Assembly (NCBI RefSeq): GCF_014490555.1
Contig: NZ_CP061032.1
Location: forward strand, 1,550,001 to 1,614,000
Length of the DNA stretch: 64,000 nt
Reading direction: 5' to 3'
Source: Corynebacterium lujinxingii
GTDB taxonomy: Bacteria; Actinomycetota; Actinomycetes; Mycobacteriales; Mycobacteriaceae
Part shown: piece by piece, positions 61,682-64,000 of the stretch
Layout of the letters: every line of letters begins with the position of its first letter
How positions within the stretch are numbered: the stretch's first letter is position 1
Translations under genes and position numbers: made by a program
The notes under the pieces: generated by a model
The model's input: the letters and a program-made list of their open reading frames with translations, nothing else
Told to the model about the DNA's origin: nothing
The model's database searches: none

Positions 61682-62260
61682 GTGCATGTTGAGATCCGCC
61701 GCCTAACCAAGGCCGAGTTTTCGCTGCTCGCGCCGCGCCTCGTCGATATCTATATCGAGGCGATGGGCTACTCCCCCGCGATGCGCGCGCAGCGTTTGCG
61801 GGTCTGGCGCACTGAAGTCGTCTGGCCCGGGTTCGCCGCGGTGGCGGCGGTGTTCGACGACCAGGTCGTCGGTGTGGCCTACGGGTTTCTCGGCGCGCGC
61901 GAGCGCTGGTGGGACAAGCAGCTCATTAAGGCGCTGCGCCAGCAGCGGGCGCTGACTGATGAAGACCAGGCCATGATCCGCGACTATTTCGAAGTCGCCG
62001 AAGTCCATGTCGACCCCCGCTTCCAGGGAAACGGCATCGGTGCCGCGCTACTGCAGGCGCTGCTCGACACCACAACGGCGAAGTGGGCGATCCTGTCCAC
62101 ACCTGAGGTCGACGGCGAGGCGAACAACGCCTTCGGGCTGTACCGGAAGTTCGGCTTTACTGATGTCGCGCGCGGTTTTCTCTACGAGGGCGACGCGCGC
62201 CCCTTCGCGATTCTCGCGCTCGACCTGGCGGGATCACCGGCGAATGCGTCGGCTGACTAG
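61682..62260 (+). CDS. GNAT family N-acetyltransferase
   Basis: A 192-residue protein of the GNAT fold. VAEVHVDPRFQGNGIGAALLQALLD carries the acetyl-CoA loop Q-x-x-G-x-G/A at about residues 111-117, and NAFGLYRKFGFTDVARGFLYEGD is the typical C-terminal segment. The start is uncertain: the GTG at 61682 is chosen for the N-terminus VHVEIRRLT, the frame being open to 61625. It precedes idsA by 43 bases. Substrate unknown. Confidence 0.85.
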   Translation: MHVEIRRLTKAEFSLLAPRLVDIYIEAMGYSPAMRAQRLRVWRTEVVWPGFAAVAAVFDDQVVGVAYGFLGARERWWDKQLIKALRQQRALTDEDQAMIRDYFEVAEVHVDPRFQGNGIGAALLQALLDTTTAKWAILSTPEVDGEANNAFGLYRKFGFTDVARGFLYEGDARPFAILALDLAGSPANASAD

Positions 62261-62303
62261 GGTACTTGGCGGATACATTTCGGGAACAGACGTGAGGAGC
62301 AGC

Positions 62304-63392
62304 GTGGCCGGACACGAGTTGGGGATTGGCGACCTGGATGCGGTGCCCGGGATCGTCGAAAAGCACCTTGCGCAATTTTTCGACGAGCGCGGCCCGGCGA
62401 TTTCCGCGATCGGCGAACCCGTCGCCGAGGCCGTCGCCCATTTGCGCGCCTTCGTGCTCGGCGGTGGAAAGCGGGTGCGCCCCCGCTACGGGTGGGCTGG
62501 CTTCGTCGGCGCGGGCGGGCTTGCAACCAGCGAGGACCCTGACGCGGTCCTGCGCGCGATGAGCTCGCTCGAGCTGATTCAAGCGTGCGCGCTGGTCCAC
62601 GACGACATCATCGATGCCTCCGACACCCGGCGCGGCAACCCCACCGTGCACCGCAGTGTGGAGGCGCAGCACCGCAAGCAAGACATGCTTGGCGACGCCA
62701 CCGCGTACGGCATCAACACCGCCATCTTGCTCGGCGATCTCGCGCTCGCCTGGGCAGAAGACATGTGGCGCTACTCAGGCGTGTCACTGGAAGCGCTCAC
62801 CCGCGCCGCCGAGCCGTGGGTGGGCATGCGCACCGAAGTCATCGGCGGACAGCTGCTGGACATCTCTTTGGAGGGCCGCGGCAGTGAATCAGTGGATCTG
62901 GCGGACCGCGTCAACCGGTTCAAAACCGCCGCTTACACCATTGAGCGCCCACTGCACTTGGGTGCGGCGGTAGCTGGCGCGGACGATGCGACCATCAGCG
63001 CGTTCCGCGGGTACGGCCGCGACATCGGCATCGCGTTCCAGCTTCGCGACGACCTCCTCGGCGTCTTCGGCGACCCCGCCATTACCGGCAAGCCCGCAGG
63101 CGACGACCTGCGCGAGGGCAAGCGCACCGTGCTGTTCGCCACCGCGCTGGAGTTGCTCGATCGCGACGCGGCAGCCGAGCTGCGTGCCGGCGTCGGCACC
63201 GCCACTGAGCCGGAAGAGATCGCGCGCCTGGCAGCCTTGATCCGTGGCAGCGGCGCAGAAGACGCCGTGGAAGCGCGCATTTCCAGCCTCACCGCATCCG
63301 GCCTGGCTCATCTGGATCACGCCGGGATCTCGGACGAAGCGAAGCATGCCCTGACCGTGATGGCCCGCAAGGCCACCGACCGCCGCATGTGA
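62304..63392 (+). CDS. idsA: Geranylgeranyl/polyprenyl diphosphate synthase
   Basis: A 362-residue trans-prenyltransferase. The first aspartate-rich motif VHDDIID is at about residues 99-104 and the second, LRDDLLGVFGD, at about 247-258; GGGKRVRPRY and GDLALAWAEDM are also typical. It condenses IPP with allylic diphosphates for quinones, lipid carriers or carotenoids. GTG start with GAGGAG four bases upstream. It overlaps mptA (TGATG), as the two are neighbours in C. glutamicum. Confidence 0.93.
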   Translation: MAGHELGIGDLDAVPGIVEKHLAQFFDERGPAISAIGEPVAEAVAHLRAFVLGGGKRVRPRYGWAGFVGAGGLATSEDPDAVLRAMSSLELIQACALVHDDIIDASDTRRGNPTVHRSVEAQHRKQDMLGDATAYGINTAILLGDLALAWAEDMWRYSGVSLEALTRAAEPWVGMRTEVIGGQLLDISLEGRGSESVDLADRVNRFKTAAYTIERPLHLGAAVAGADDATISAFRGYGRDIGIAFQLRDDLLGVFGDPAITGKPAGDDLREGKRTVLFATALELLDRDAAAELRAGVGTATEPEEIARLAALIRGSGAEDAVEARISSLTASGLAHLDHAGISDEAKHALTVMARKATDRRM

Positions 63393-64000
63393 TGGCACGT
63401 TTTCTCAAACCGCTGCCCGTCGGCGCCCTCGCGGCCGTCCTTATCGCGATCGGCTCGTTCGGGGCGGGCGCGACGCGATACCGCGGCGGCGTGCTGCGCG
63501 AGCTGGACCTGGAGTTCTTGGCCTACGGCCACGGCCGCAGCGTGATGGACGTGATCCTTACTGCGGGCGTGATCCTGCTCGTGGCAGCGTGGGTATGGCT
63601 GTGGCGCACGCGGCCGTCGGCGACCACCACGAAAAAGGCAGTGTGGGCATGGGCCGCCCCACTCGCGCTGAGCGTGCCGATCATGTCCCGCGACGTGTAC
63701 TCGTACCTCATGCAGGGCGCGATGCTGCGCGACGGTTTCGACCCGTACTCGCAAGGTGCCGCGATCAACCCCGGGCCGTACCTGTGGGAGGTCTCCCACG
63801 ACTGGCGCAACACCACCACCCCATACGGCCCACTGCACTTAGGCATCGGTAAAGCGGTGACCAGCATCGTCGGCGACAATGTCACAGCTGGCCTCATCGC
63901 CTACCGGCTCATCGCCCTGGCGGGCTTCGCGCTCATTGCTTGGTCAGTGCCGCGCCTCGCGCACTACGCCGGCGGCGACCCCGCGTTCGCGACCTGGATC
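63392..64000 (+). CDS. mptA: Alpha-1,6-mannosyltransferase MptA, N-terminal part (cut by window edge)
   Basis: The first 203 codons of a polytopic GT-C glycosyltransferase. Membrane helices alternate with a catalytic loop holding SRDVYSYLMQGAMLRDGFDPYSQGA (outline), typical of MptA/MptB. MptA extends the mannan backbone of lipomannan and lipoarabinomannan using decaprenyl-phosphate mannose. The ATG overlaps the idsA stop, and this idsA-mptA pair matches C. glutamicum. Confidence 0.88.
   Translation, partial: MARFLKPLPVGALAAVLIAIGSFGAGATRYRGGVLRELDLEFLAYGHGRSVMDVILTAGVILLVAAWVWLWRTRPSATTTKKAVWAWAAPLALSVPIMSRDVYSYLMQGAMLRDGFDPYSQGAAINPGPYLWEVSHDWRNTTTPYGPLHLGIGKAVTSIVGDNVTAGLIAYRLIALAGFALIAWSVPRLAHYAGGDPAFATWI

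Overview
The window looks like a chromosomal segment of a Corynebacterium (high-GC actinobacterium). The evidence is a dcw cell-division cluster without ftsA but with sepF, a YggT protein and wag31 (divIVA) after ftsZ, an actinobacterial FtsL-like protein, an idsA-mptA pair (prenyl diphosphate and lipoglycan mannan synthesis), glgX with treY, many GTG and TTG starts, and close similarity of many proteins to C. glutamicum counterparts. No rRNA, tRNA, phage, integrase, insertion sequence or cas gene was seen. Almost everything is ordinary core genome; the unusual signals are degenerate enzymes, palindromic repeats and regulatory sequences.

Layout. Positions 1-9,440: a UvrA-like ATPase (cut by the window edge), pyk and lgt, then an eroded tryptophan/histidine locus. 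In that locus a TrpC-like protein, a TIGR02234-type membrane protein, an inositol-monophosphatase-family protein and a HisH-like protein remain in order. hisA, hisF, hisI and hisBDC, which I recall around these genes in C. glutamicum, are absent. Both surviving biosynthetic homologues have lost key catalytic residues while keeping open frames. An MFS transporter, a 58-residue membrane protein, a membrane protein and lipoprotein pair, and a TetR regulator follow. Positions 9,480-22,504: glycogen debranching (glgX), a DEDDh exonuclease with BRCT domain, treY, a RelA/SpoT-domain protein, an S4-domain protein, yigZ, ilvA, and three consecutive exported proteins with C-terminal hydrophobic segments.

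Positions 22,505-37,552: dnaE, an ABC export system (adaptor, ATPase, FtsX-like permease), rluD-type synthase, lspA, lipoproteins, asparaginase, dinB and a DUF222/HNH endonuclease gene. Two intergenic clusters of one 18-bp palindrome (consensus CTATGC-N4-GCATAG) lie at the 3' ends of dnaE and ileS. The dnaE cluster is a tandem duplication with a 142-bp period.

Positions 37,553-60,194: ileS behind a T-box leader, then the division and wall cluster. Read in its own direction on the minus strand it runs mraZ, rsmH, ftsL, ftsI, murE, murF, mraY, murD, ftsW, murG, murC, ftsQ, ftsZ, pgeF, yggS, sepF, yggT, wag31. These genes make lipid-linked peptidoglycan precursors (MurC-F, MraY, MurG), cross-link the septum (FtsW, FtsI), and build the division ring and polar growth apparatus (FtsZ, FtsQ, FtsL, SepF, Wag31). 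Three TGGGN boxes at 10-bp spacing upstream of mraZ indicate MraZ autoregulation. A terminator-like hairpin separates ftsL from ftsI, and a large inverted repeat lies between ftsQ and ftsZ. Positions 60,195-64,000: regulatory DNA, a DUF3040 protein, a SAV_6107-type HEPN protein, a GNAT acetyltransferase, idsA and the start of mptA.
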